NCBI RefSeq assembly: GCF_052857255.1
Contig: NC_135497.1
Location: 193,863,632 to 193,927,631 of the forward strand
Source of the DNA: Amblyomma americanum
Taxonomy: Eukaryota; Arthropoda; Arachnida; Ixodida; Ixodidae
Direction: 5' to 3'
Length of the DNA: 64,000 nt
Shown here: one piece after another, positions 1 through 10,900 of the stretch
How positions within the stretch are numbered: the first letter of the stretch is position 1
How the letters are laid out: the number at the start of each line of letters is the position of its first letter
Notes under the pieces: generated by a model
Database searches by the model: none
Told to the model about the DNA's origin: nothing
Seen by the model: only the letters and a program-made list of their open reading frames with translations
Program-made: the position numbers and the translations under genes

Positions 1-665
1 TATTACCCACATACTTGTGTAACACAGTAAAGGGGGGGGGAGGGGAAGGAAAACAGATTGTGCTCGTAACAAATTGCAGGTATATTGCATATGAAGCATA
101 CATAAAAAAAAGGCAAAGAAAAAGCATCAATAGGCATGACAGGAAAACAAAAACGTTACACTCCAGTCAGTACGAAACAAGTGGTAGGGTTTAACATTGT
201 TAAACCGAGTAGACGTGCGAAACCATGTGTTTAGCCTGGTTGGCTGGTTGTTCTGCATGGGCTGTTGCTGTGCTAGGTTTCGCCAAGGTCAGCCTCAAGG
301 TCACCCTTCGATTGGCTACAGCTACAGCTGGCAGGTCATAGAATGGCGACACTCCTCCGAACTTACTCGAGCTTCCTCCCATTGGCTGCAGCTTGCGCGA
401 TGCGATGCGCCTCTGAACTAACCCGAGCTTACCAGAGTTACTCCGAGGCTTCACACAAGGATTTTGGTTGGAACCGTAGTGCTTTCGCACTGAAAAAAAG
501 ATACAGAAAAGCACATCAAAGTGTAGCAACTTGATATCTTGGGGAGCAAACACACAAGTAGATAAGTACACACTAGGCGAAAAATTAGTAAGTTGCAGCA
601 ATCTACTCCGAGATTACCATCATGAACAGCCAAAAACAACAATGTCAAACAGGTTTTGTCATTTT
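1..665. other. No gene seen; possible LINE 3' flank
   Basis: AT-rich sequence downstream (- strand sense) of the LINE remnant. It contains a G-run near 32-40 and A-tracts. I see no coding potential, and the short open frames are shadows. Confidence 0.4.
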
Positions 666-1190
666 TCAAAAAGAATAAAATGCGTCGCTGGAAGAAAGCC
701 GTACAGCAGCGGCGCAAGTGATTATATTGCCAAATCGTTTTTGGAAGAAAATTTCTTTGTACTCTACAATGTTACATTTGTAGTCCTGAATTTTATTTTC
801 GTGGTCCACACGTGCCGATATGTAATGAGGGGGAAATAGATAGGTGTTGCGGGGAATAACGTTAAGTGAATAATATATTGCATAAAGTAGCTTTAAGCAA
901 AACATCATTCTGCGATGCTTCAGGGCTTCCCATTTTAATGTTTCTTTGGCCTGGATTGAACTAAACTGCCTTTCTCGTACTGGTCTGCCAAGCATATATA
1001 GGGATGCTAATGTCTGCACTTTTTCCAGTTTGATTTTGTCTTTTAAAGTCGGAGGGTCCCATATGTTGCAAGCGTACTCGAGTATTGACCGGACATGCAA
1101 TTTGTGCAGCATAGTCTCATGCATACCGTCTTGTTAAGCATCTTGTTTTTTACTCCAGTCATGTATTTTGCATAGGTTACTCTGAATTGC
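666..1190 (-). pseudogene. Non-LTR retrotransposon (LINE) reverse-transcriptase C-terminal remnant
   Basis: A reading frame on the - strand (666-1124) encodes LHVRSILEYACNIWDPPTLK, then KIKLEKVQTLASLY, a WEALKHRR motif and a late FFQKRFGN block. This is the usual order at the end of Jockey/CR1-like LINE ORF2 proteins (LEY-x-W-P, EKVQ-x-A, L-x-W-x-L-x-RR, SFFPRT-x-WN). Homology continues upstream on the - strand to about 1190 in another frame (VTYAKYMTGVKNKMLNK-like). The element is 5' truncated and frameshifted, so it is a fossil. Bases 1-665 may hold its 3' untranslated part, but I cannot prove that. Confidence 0.7.
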
Positions 1191-1915
1191 CGTGAATCAG
1201 TCTGTGAACTTGGATCATGCATTTTCCCGAATAATACGTTTTTTCCCGCATTTTTTTTTAAACTGTATCAATGAGGTGTTACCGTATTACTACACCATTA
1301 AATGTTACACGTCTGTTGCACCTTGTGAATTTGGGTGGATTTTGTCTGTTTTTTTATTATGCATTTTGTTTAATTATTGTGAGCAGTTTATGTATTATTA
1401 GTATTACTCCCTCATGTCGTACGTTATTACTAAGGGCCTTTTCGTGCGTTTGAATCTGTGCATATTTGTGGACCATAGCTAATGGAGCTTGGAAGTAGTT
1501 GACAAAGTGCATTGCAGTAATAATAATCCAGTCCTTCTTATAACTTGTGCTGGATGTATTTTGTTGTTTTATACGTGTGCCCAGGAGCACACAAGCAGTA
1601 ACAGGCGAGAGCCTCTGTGAATTGAAAACTGCCAAGTTTGGCTGTGCCTTTTGATTGACTTCTACTTCCAGCATTACATTGAGCATGGTCTAATGGCAGT
1701 GTTGTAACACAAGCTGTTTTAGTTATGTTTCTTTTGTTTTACAATAAGTGCATAAGTATTTTTTATATGTAAGTCTAGTATTTGAACTGTAATTACAAGC
1801 CCAAAGACAGCCACTAGTAGGCACCACAGATGGCTCACTAACATTAGCAGTGTTTGTTATGTATGGCAAGTTTTGGAGGCCATGTATTAGTATTTTGGAA
1901 TTTCAGCAGTTTCCT
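1191..1915. other. Intergenic or intronic, nothing recognised
   Basis: AT-rich sequence between the LINE remnant and the first TTAA element. No motif, repeat boundary or splice-competent coding segment was recognised. Confidence 0.4.
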
Positions 1916-2303
1916 TTAAAGGGACACTGGGGATAAATTGAAGTTGACTTGTATCGATAAGGTACTGTGTTCCAATCACAAAAAGACCTAACGGCAAAAT
2001 ACAGGTGTCGCCATTACCAGCTTATTTCACAAGTACAATGATTGCGTTGACACTGATGTTTAAGCGTGGATACCAGAGGTGGCGCTACACCACCATTCAT
2101 GTAACGATGACAGTCCGTCCTTGTTGGTAAGGACGTCACGAGTTTGAATCGACTGGAGGGAAGATATGTATTTAAATCCAATTTTCTTGGCAATAAATGC
2201 ATCTTTTGCTGCTGGGCAAATGCCGACATGTGTAGAAAGAGCTAGAAAATCAATTTTTACTGAGAGTAATAATTTGGTGGGGTTGTCCTTGATACCCTTT
2301 TAA
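1916..2303. mobile_element. TTAA-flanked MITE-like element, copy 1
   Basis: The left end reads TTAA AGGGACACTGGGGATAAATT. The right end, reverse-complemented, reads TTAA AAGGGTATCAAGGACAACC. A related copy with the same termini lies at 27664-28080. TTAA duplications are typical of piggyBac-type insertion, but no transposase is present, so the superfamily is inferred from the target site alone. Confidence 0.6.
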
Positions 2304-3161
2304 GGGGGAGCCTGGTCTTGAAAAAAAAAAAAATTCATTAATGAAGTCACAGATAAAAAATCTTCAGGGAACATGTACTTTTGTGTGCTGATTATAAATC
2401 TGTCATTTAATTTTATGTAAAACAGTTCCTTGAGCACTTGTGTAATTTTTTTGTATGTATTTTGTGAAGAGGTTTAAAAAAAATTTGCTGTAAGAAACTT
2501 GCTGAAATGTATGTCATTGGGTTCTCTTGATACCAAAGAATGCAATAAGGGTAAAATTGTCTTCCTGCTTATCATCGAACTTAAGTTACACTGTTTTGAA
2601 GTTGTCGCCTCAGAAATGCGAAGAAAAGTGTGTATTCCTGTTTCTGAAGTGGCAGCTTCATTACCCTATAAGTCAAGTTCTATGATAGCCAGGATGATAA
2701 TTTTACCCTTATTGCATTCTTTGGTGTCAAGAGAACCCAATGGCATACATTTCAGCGAGTTTCCTGCAGCAAATTCTTTTCAAACCTCTTCACGGTTTTG
2801 AAGTTGTTGCTTTAGAAATGCGAAGAAAAGGGTGTGTTCCTGTTTCTGAAGTGGCAGCTCTAATACCCTATAAGTCAAGTTCTATGATAACCAGGATGAT
2901 AATTTTGCGCTTATTGCATTCCTTGGTATCAAGAGAACTCAATGGCATACATTTCAGCGAGTTTCTCTCAGCAAGTTCTCTTCAACGCTCTTCACAAAAC
3001 ACTTGAATAAAAATTACTTAAGTGCTCAAGAAATTGTTTTACATGAATTTAAATGACATATGTATTTAGAATCAGTGCACAAAAATACATGTTCCCTCAA
3101 GATTTCATAATTATGACTACATTAATAAAATTTTGTTTATAAGACCAGGCTCCCCCCTTAA
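2300..3161. mobile_element. TTAA-flanked foldback element with internal tandem duplication
   Basis: Long inverted arms start GGGGGAGCCTGGTCTT at 2304 and end with its reverse complement AAGACCAGGCTCCCCCC at about 3141-3157, each bounded by TTAA (2300-2303 and 3158-3161). Inside, a block of about 207 bp (TTTTGAAGTTGT...TTTCAGCGAGTTT) occurs twice in tandem, at about 2593-2799 and 2800-2998, and part of it occurs inverted near 2499-2590. No transposase is encoded; the two open frames here are the duplicated block. This is probably a non-autonomous TTAA-specific transposon. Confidence 0.7.
2593..2998. repeat. About 207-bp tandem duplication inside the TTAA element
   Basis: Two copies share the order TTTTGAAGTTGT, GAAATGCGAAGAAAAG, CCTGTTTCTGAAGTGGCAGC, CCCTATAAGTCAAGTTCTAT and AATGGCATACATTTCAGCGA, with scattered substitutions. 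The repeat makes two overlapping similar open frames, which are not genes. Confidence 0.8.
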
Positions 3162-3593
3162 AGTGGCCTTGGACGAGCCAGGCTCGTCATAAGCGAAGTA
3201 TCATTTTTGGCTCATGACGAGTCCAGCTTGTGTGTTTTCTGGCACTTTGTGTCCAGTTGAATGTGATTAGGGCTCATCTAAAACATTTTTTTGGTTTGCC
3301 GGCAGATGGCAGCAGGGGTACTAATGACCATTTTGATACCATTTTCGAAAAAAGTGTGTTCATTGGGGGTTAACCAGCTGGTCTGCAGGCATCATTGCTT
3401 TCTCATGCATTTCTCAGAACTTAACAAGTTGAAACATTCTATGTAACTGTTTCTGACTATTAAAAATTCAAACAAATTTTTAGATAGCTCATTGCTAGGT
3501 TTGCTACTACAGTGTTGTTGTAGAAACATTAAAATTTTCTTGCACTGTTTAAGTATAGAAAGCCTGATGAATAATGTAAAGTTTCGGGATAAG
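3162..3593. repeat. Old repeat fragment
   Basis: A palindrome GACGAGCCAGGCTCGTC is followed by GTTTTCTGGCACTTTGTGTCC. A related segment in the opposite orientation lies near 11065-11160 (GAGTGCCAGAAAACAC, GGCTCGTC). The family is unknown to me. Confidence 0.4.
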
Positions 3594-4491
3594 GACAGTA
3601 GCCGACCAATTTTTCGGACTCCGGTAATGTGGGCTATATTTTAGACTTTGTAGGGGAACCGTTGTCGACTTCGTGGGAACGTGCTCTTATTCATGACCGA
3701 AGAGTCTGAAAGTTCGGTTATTTTGTCTAAATCAGTTGTGAGCGAACATCGCTGCCACAATCAACCATCTCTTTGTCGCCGAAGGATGCACCATTCTGGA
3801 ATCAAAGTGCAGATGGGTTGCCTTGGATAAGCTTGGTAATTTCTGGGCCTCATTGTTGCCACTCAAGAAAATGGCAGTCATTACTTGAGGCCCCATGTGC
3901 TGTGGACCCATGTATCGATCGTAGCCCCAGAAGCACAGCCTATGGAGATAAGTGTGCGATCGCACTGGTACTGCAGGATCGTCAGCAGGAGTGTTTGACA
4001 GCAGGAGTGTCTGTCGCGGCTACGGCCATGGCTCAAATGCTGCTGCCACCCGTTGAATGGGAAGTGGGGAAATGCAGGTCATTGGAGCCTTCTGCTCCCC
4101 GCATGTTCCCTCTCTCGATCCACCTTACTGTCATTGCCCTGGGAGCAGACTCCGTCCTTGCCTTGCGTGGAGTGTGTGTGCAGAGCGGTGGCAAGGGGTG
4201 TGCACTGCGACACTGTAGCGCAGAACTGCTTGTCTGTTCATGGCATGGTTCATGACATGACTTGCTGGCTGTACAGACCGTATTGGCAACGTGCAGTGTG
4301 CTGACATGTGCGGTGTGCAAGCTAATGCTATCCATGTGGGCTGAATATCGCAGAGAGAGAAGTTAGTGATTTTTTTCGAGCTGATTTTATCTCAGTGAAG
4401 CAATTTTTTGAATTTCACGGATTTTTCGAAGTTTGATTATTTGGGCCATTTTTCGGTTCCCGCCAAGTCCGAGAAATGGGCCGGTGACTTA
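3594..4491. mobile_element. TIR element, family 'AGCCGACC', copy 1
   Basis: The left terminus is ACAGTAGCCGACCAATTTTT followed by CGGACTCC. The right terminus is the inverted GGCAAGTCCGAGAAATGGG...CCGGTGACTTA. The left TA target is mutated (GGA) and the right TA is present. A second copy (19385-20546) shares both ends and the inner segment near the right end. No transposase is present; it is probably a non-autonomous Tc1/mariner-Tigger-type element. The open frames near 3773-4335 are inside this element and resemble nothing I know. Confidence 0.65.
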
Positions 4492-4841
4492 TATGACATT
4501 TTTATATTAAAGTTTTGAATCATGGCGTTTCCTACTGCCTGAGCTCTGAAAAGGAAGGGTGGTTTATTGTGTTTTGTGACATAAACAACAGGTATGTTTT
4601 TGAAGGCAATGTATTTTGTAGTAATTAGCATTTTTTGTCTTGATTTTATTTTTGTTCTGTCACTTTGAATGGTGAGAATTAATTTTTTGGAGTGTCTGAA
4701 ATTCATGGCACTTGTTTGCATGAGGAGCTTCGTTACATTTTTAACAGCCACAGGGGACCTATGAAAACCATTAATATAACTTTTATGGGAGCAATTGTTT
4801 AAAGCGGGTAACACTGTTCTCCATTGGTATGCGTTTTGCAG

Positions 4842-4924
4842 ATGGGTTGAAGCTATGGAAAGTGCTGCTGTCTATCTGAGTGCTGATGCACTGGTTGAAC
4901 TCTTCGAGAACAAGGAATTTGAAG
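4842..4924 (+). CDS. vir: virilizer exon 1 in window
   Basis: The exon begins after a TTTTGCAG acceptor and ends before GTAGGT. It starts in phase 2 (one base completes an upstream codon) and ends in phase 1. The roughly 27 residues encoded ([20 protein letters not shown]...) form an acidic, helical segment. The preceding exon must lie before base 1 or in the unrecognised stretch upstream; I could not find it. The next exon joins in frame across a 5 kb intron. Confidence 0.75.
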
Positions 4925-7900
4925 GTAGGTTGCTGGCTGCTGTATTCTTGACTAGAGGGTTAGGTGCTGTTGATGATGACCGCAGCGGTGGCCAAGTGGT
5001 TGAGCATTTACCTCGCATGCGGAAGGTGCGGGGTTCGATCCGCCGGGTACCCACCGGTGATACAATGGGTACAAGCTTTTTCCTGCTCTAGTGCTTGGCT
5101 TATTTAGGGTGAAATGCTTGGGAAATGGGTCTTTCACCCGACCTTGAGAAGTCAAAAATACCTTGTGCCATGGTGCTCTTTGGCCATAAATGCCCTTGCG
5201 CCAAAAAATCCATAATCATCATCATCATCAGCTGTTAATGATGAGTTACAGCATGTGCTAGCAAGTTTATGCTGCTTCTATCTGTGGCACTGCCAAGCAC
5301 AGTCCTACAGGGCTTTCACACCTGTATGAATGGTCAGTTTCATTCATATACAATTTCTGGCAAGAATTGTGAGCATTCTCATTTCTCAAACTTGCTCATG
5401 AGCACTTTTCTAGTGCCTTTTGAATAACAGCTGTGCCTGAGCTCACTTTTTTACTTTGCCTGTTAAGAATTTTTATGGGTGAATGGCACATCCAGAACTG
5501 TTGTGGTGTTTGTATCTTTTTTTTTCTGCCACTCACACCTGATGATATCTGGGCAGAGGGTTTGAGGGTTTCAGCCAATAATCACACTATCTTAATGCGT
5601 GCAGTTCTTTCAAGTTAGGAGCCAAAGATCACGGGATCGAATCTCAGCCATGGTAACTGCATTTCGATGGAGGGGAAATGCAAATACACTAGTCATGTGC
5701 AAATAGTGGTTTCTCGATTCAAAGCGGATTCAAAGCAAATAGCAATTTTCTTAAAATAATTTCGAAGCGAAAATTTCCAATACTTCTGGTACACAAAAAA
5801 AGTTTGAATGGCACAATAGACATTTTCAGAATCATGTACCGTATTTACTCGCGTAATGAATCAACTTTTTTTTCCACAAAAGTTGACGTCAGTTTGGGGA
5901 GAGGGTTCATTACACGGGGAAAAAAATGAATCAACTTTTTTTTCCACAAAAGTTGACGTCAGTTTGGGGAGAGGGTTCATTACACGGGGAAAAAAAGTTT
6001 CAGCAGATTTTTTTGCAAGGGTCAATATTTCATATCATACCTCGGGGTCCGGCATTCCGTCAACAAACGCAAACGCCCGTCGTCAGACACCTGGTGCTTA
6101 GCATCCTTCACTTTGACACAATCCGATCCAGCAATTTTGAGGTAGCCGGCTGGGCGCGATCCAGATAACGCGAACATTCTGAACAGGGGCCCTGAAGATC
6201 AGGTGCGCTTTTTAGGCGAGGTTAAATAACCATGCCTAGTGTGAATGACTTAGCTTACAGCATGCAACATCTTGTTGCCTTGTTGATGCTCTGCCAAGTT
6301 TGCGGAGCTAGCTCAGCGGTGCTTCCCCTCCCCGCTCCCTTCCTTCTGGTATGAACTCTCCTCAAAAGATAAATTATTGCCTGGCAGCATCTTGGCGCGC
6401 TGCCAAGGTCTGCGCTGGGATAGGACCAAAACTGAGGAACCAGCTACAAAAAACTAAAGGCGAAAAAAAAAAGTAAATTCTGCTCCACCAAGGGGGGGGG
6501 GGTTCATTATACGAGTGGGTTCATTATGCGAGTAAGCGACAGTATTTTTTGATTTTTTGTTTTCAACACACAAAGCCATAACATGGGAAAAAGAGAGAAT
6601 GCATTGAAGCTGTGTTGACTTTCTGCAGCAAAAATGACCATCGGAGATTGGGGGAGCCGACCTACATGTGGTGTAGACTTATCTGTGGGGTGTGAGACCT
6701 GTATGTGAGGACTCCAACTATGCTATTAATTGCGATTGCGTGGTTACACAGCTGTTGCGTTTAAGCGGGGACTCCATGACACCCTGCGTTAGGCGTTGGA
6801 AAGGGGCCACCCCTCTACATGTCTCGTGCTAGCTGCCCTTCATGCTTGTGCCGTTGTGCTTGTTCAGCGAATTTCACATGGAGAAAAGAGTGGCTGTGGC
6901 AGCTGCAGTCAGCAGGGACCGGCTCTGCGGATGTCATGGGAGTCGAGTCGAGCGTCCTCCAATTAGAGAGATTAAGCATAGCGCGTTCTGCTTTTGCTGG
7001 GAGCCACTGCACTTGTATAGGCCGCCGGCCAGCTGTTTGCATGCCCGCCGGCCAGCTGTTTGCATGCCCGCCCCGTCGTACCAGTCAGTGCATGCACACT
7101 GGTGGCACGCGGATGATTGCGCTATGCTAAATCTCTCCATTGATCAGTTACATTGCATGCACATCGCGGGTAGCGCAGTCGCAGATGCCTGGCAGGTACG
7201 ATCTGGCCACTGCGCTCCCGCCTGCTCTTGTGTGTTGTCTCGAGCATGTGGAGACTGGCTTCATCATATGCGCGGGAGCACAGGCCTGCAGTGCGGAGTC
7301 GGGGCTTTGGTTGCGCGCCACCACTGTGCCACCCTGGAGGAGGTACACCGAACCGAAACCACATGCAGCATGACTTCCGAAACATTATTCGGTCGAGACT
7401 GGGGTGGTACTGGTGACGGGCGTTAATTAAATGGCACTTTGTCCACATAACGCGGGTTCGGGCCAGAGCACACCTGAAGGCACAACCAGCATTCACCGCA
7501 CGCCTGCATTCTCTCCCAGGGAAGGAAGGCACGGTTAATAGAGCACGAGTGTTTATTACACAGTAAACTGCATTACAGAACACTGCAGTAATTCCCAGGT
7601 CTCAGTACAACCCATGGTCCTGCCGCAGCACCTGGAAGCGGGTCCGTGGAGCTGCATGCGCAAATAAAAGATTTTACACGCTTGATGGCACAGCTGAAGG
7701 CAATCACTTGCCGCACAGCCTACCAAAGAATTAAATTGTGCGCGACACAACACTAGGGAGGATGGGGAATGCACGGAGCACATCTTGATGATGCAGGTTG
7801 CATGTCCATGGCCCATTGCACGTCGTCACCAACAATGGGCGGCGATGACGGAGAACCAGCCAAAACAGGCCGTACTGAATCTGGAGCATCAGTGCCGCAC

Positions 7901-10900
7901 CGGCGGTTAACAGGACTCTGTTTGGGCCTGGACTCGAGCATACATACTAGATGCGCGCGTTAAACCGCCCGCGTTCTTGCCAAAGGCCCCTGGCAAAGGC
8001 CGGGGCACTGGAAGGCGAACTCTACACACCATTCTGCTACCCGAGTTGGTGGCGGTCTCCCTGTTTGTTTCCCACTCACGGCCTCGTGCTTAAACAACAC
8101 CCCCAAATGTTGCTTGGAGTAACCCAGTAGGGGCGCAGTGTTGAAGCGGGAAAAATGTAAGGGAGGGTGATTTACAGCGGTTCTGGAAAGAGCTTTCCTA
8201 GGAAAGGAGTGCAAGCAACACGGCTGCCTGCGTTCTGCTTGTTTCCGCTTGTTGTTCCGCTAACGAGCGAAACGGAAGCAGCGGGCACACACTTGGGTCG
8301 CTCAAGAAACCCCAATCCCCACAAGACGAATACCTTGAGGTTTCGAATACCAAATATTCGGATTGTATCAAGTCGAATACTTTACTGTTCCATTGAATAT
8401 TCGAAATTTTTGAATATTCGCGTATGCTTAAAAAACACCCCTGTACCGTGTGATGTCAGTGCATGGTAAAGAAACCCCACTGGTTTTAATCCAGAGCCCT
8501 CCACTCCAGTATTCCTCATAGCCTACATGCCACTTTGGGATGTTAAGCCCCACATACCATATACCACCAGTTCTTTAAATATTTCAAGCTTGAATGGAAT
8601 GCATTGCAACAGGAGTTGTCTCTGACACTACAAATGCACTGCCTCTGATGGACATTCTATTTGGTCTCCAATAAGAGACGAAATAATGGGCATTCTTGGA
8701 TGAAGTATGCAGAGAAGACGAATTCTGAAACAAATGTTGCATAAACCACCTGCAGTAGAGCCTTGATTACATCACTTTTCGGGAATCACGCAAAGTCATA
8801 TAAGTATGTTTCATGTAATCAGGAAAACTACATTCGTACTTGTATAATGGCCACACATCTGCAAGGAATACACCTATTATTCTGGCTGTCTAAATGTATG
8901 TTTTTCCCTTGTGCAAAATCAGTGTATCCTCATTTTCATCCTTTGAGCATTCACGCTGAAACCATGCTGCCTGGAGGCATTTTGGCATCAGTGAAGTGCG
9001 CGTGTGCTCCTGTCGCTGCATGTTAAGGAGGGACTACACTGTGTGTTGAAATTGAATACTTCAGATGATGTTCCAGAAATATGGTTGCATCGATTCATCG
9101 CAGACACTTTGTTATATGTGGTACAACCTTGCTAGCGATATGTTGTTTGGTCTAGACCTCACCCAAAACTGCTATCACATGGAAGTTTCACTGATTAGCA
9201 GCAGTACCATAGCGTTGTTTAACTCGTCCCAATGCACAAGGCATTTGCACAGAAAGGTAAAAGATGTCACAATGCTGTCTGTTCTGCAAAAGCAAGACTT
9301 GAGTGCACCCATACTAGCAGTACACATCCTGCAGTGCCGTGCTGCCTGCTGATACGCCGCTATGATGGTGGACTGGTAGCATGATGTCTACTCATGTGTC
9401 TTAGAACTAGCGAGCTTGGCGTCAGGTTCGCGGTGGAGGGTGCGTTGGAACCATGTTTTACAAGCCGCAGCTTGTCACTAAAGGTCAAATTTAATTGCCA
9501 GGTTACCGTCGATACAGTAATATCACATTAAAATTAGGGTACAGGGGATTTTACAAAAGCAGGCCTAGAGCAAGCTGCTGCTTTTAGACAGTTGCTAGTC
9601 ACATGTATGGAACTCTGTTTCCAACTATCAGCCAAACTGTGATTGCGGCAAGGTGTATGCCTGATCGCATCGTGATTTGTGCATACCACCCTTAACAGGT
9701 AGTATACTTAGGTAAACGTTGCTATTTGTATTCAGCAGTGTGTGTGCATCCTGTTGGAGAATGCTTTATTAATATGTTTACAGACAGCTAGTAGCTATCG
9801 CACCACAATTTTTTTCAATTTATTTTATCCTGATCGTGCTTCCCGTTACATAGTGTCCTTCTTGGAACGTCTGAGGTGCCTTGACGACTCAGGCACAAGG
9901 CCTGCTTGATGCTTAATGCTGCATTGTAGTAAATTTAACTTTCTTTCTCTCTCCCCTGCGTAAGTAAATAAATGTACTGTTTTATCTTTGTTCTATGCCA
10001 GCTGCAGCTAATGCACTACTGGACTGGGTTGAAGAGGGACTAAGCCTAAAGGCTGCCCTGAATCAGCCGCAGCCGGCCTACAAGGTGCGGCATATGAAGG
10101 CGGGAATTCGCTTAGCCACGGTGCTTTTCCTGACTGGTGATGGAGTTGTCGCCAAATTGCTGGTGAGTTTTTCTCGCATCCTACCATTTCAAACTAAATG
10201 ATTTCGGGTTCAAGTCATAAAAACAAACAATCGCCAAATTGCTAATGAGTTTTTCTCGCATCCTACCATTTCAAACAAAATGATTTCGGGTTCAAGTCAT
10301 AAAAACAAACAGAATATTGTCAGTTCTTGGGGTGTTGAAAACTAGAGTAGACTTAACAGAGAACAGAAGGGGGGGGGGGGGGGGGGGGGGCTAATATAAA
10401 AAAAAAAGTTTGTTTTTGTGAGTCTTATTCTTCTTTCCTAACCTTCTAACGGACCATTTTTTTTTTTGTAAAGCCATATCAGAATGGTAATTTTTTTTAG
10501 GAAATGGTAATACACTTCCAATAAAGCACAGAAGACACCATAACACATTTTTTTTTTTTTCAATTGAACAATCTGGTACATTTCTGTTCCTTGAAAAAGC
10601 ATGCATTGCAAAATAACAACAAAACAGAAGAGAAGGGCTTCTTCCTGTGTATTGTGTGACAACAGACATTCAAATTCTGCTACTCTAGATTGTCATAAGT
10701 GTACCAGCGCTCAGAGCAGGGAACTGCATGCAGGGCGTTCTGACACCACCTGCACTGGGTGCATGTTTCCTTCCAGACATGCTTCTCATTGCTGTCCCTC
10801 TTCAGACAGTATCCATCTTCTTCATCTTCTGATGCATTGTCATGAAGGTCATCTCTATTGTCATTATCCTTATTCAAAGAACAAAAGATATTCAGAATAT

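Noticed and set aside
4987..5045. tRNA-like segment with A and B boxes
   Set aside because: It is the head of a SINE with body, ATC tail and 14-bp target duplication; no complete cloverleaf.
5857..5996. Two similar short open frames, considered as a duplicated small gene
   Set aside because: They result from a 70-bp tandem duplication inside a TIR element.
6842..7426. 194-codon open frame, + strand
   Set aside because: Lies in a GC-rich dispersed repeat that is open by chance on both strands; no recognisable motif.
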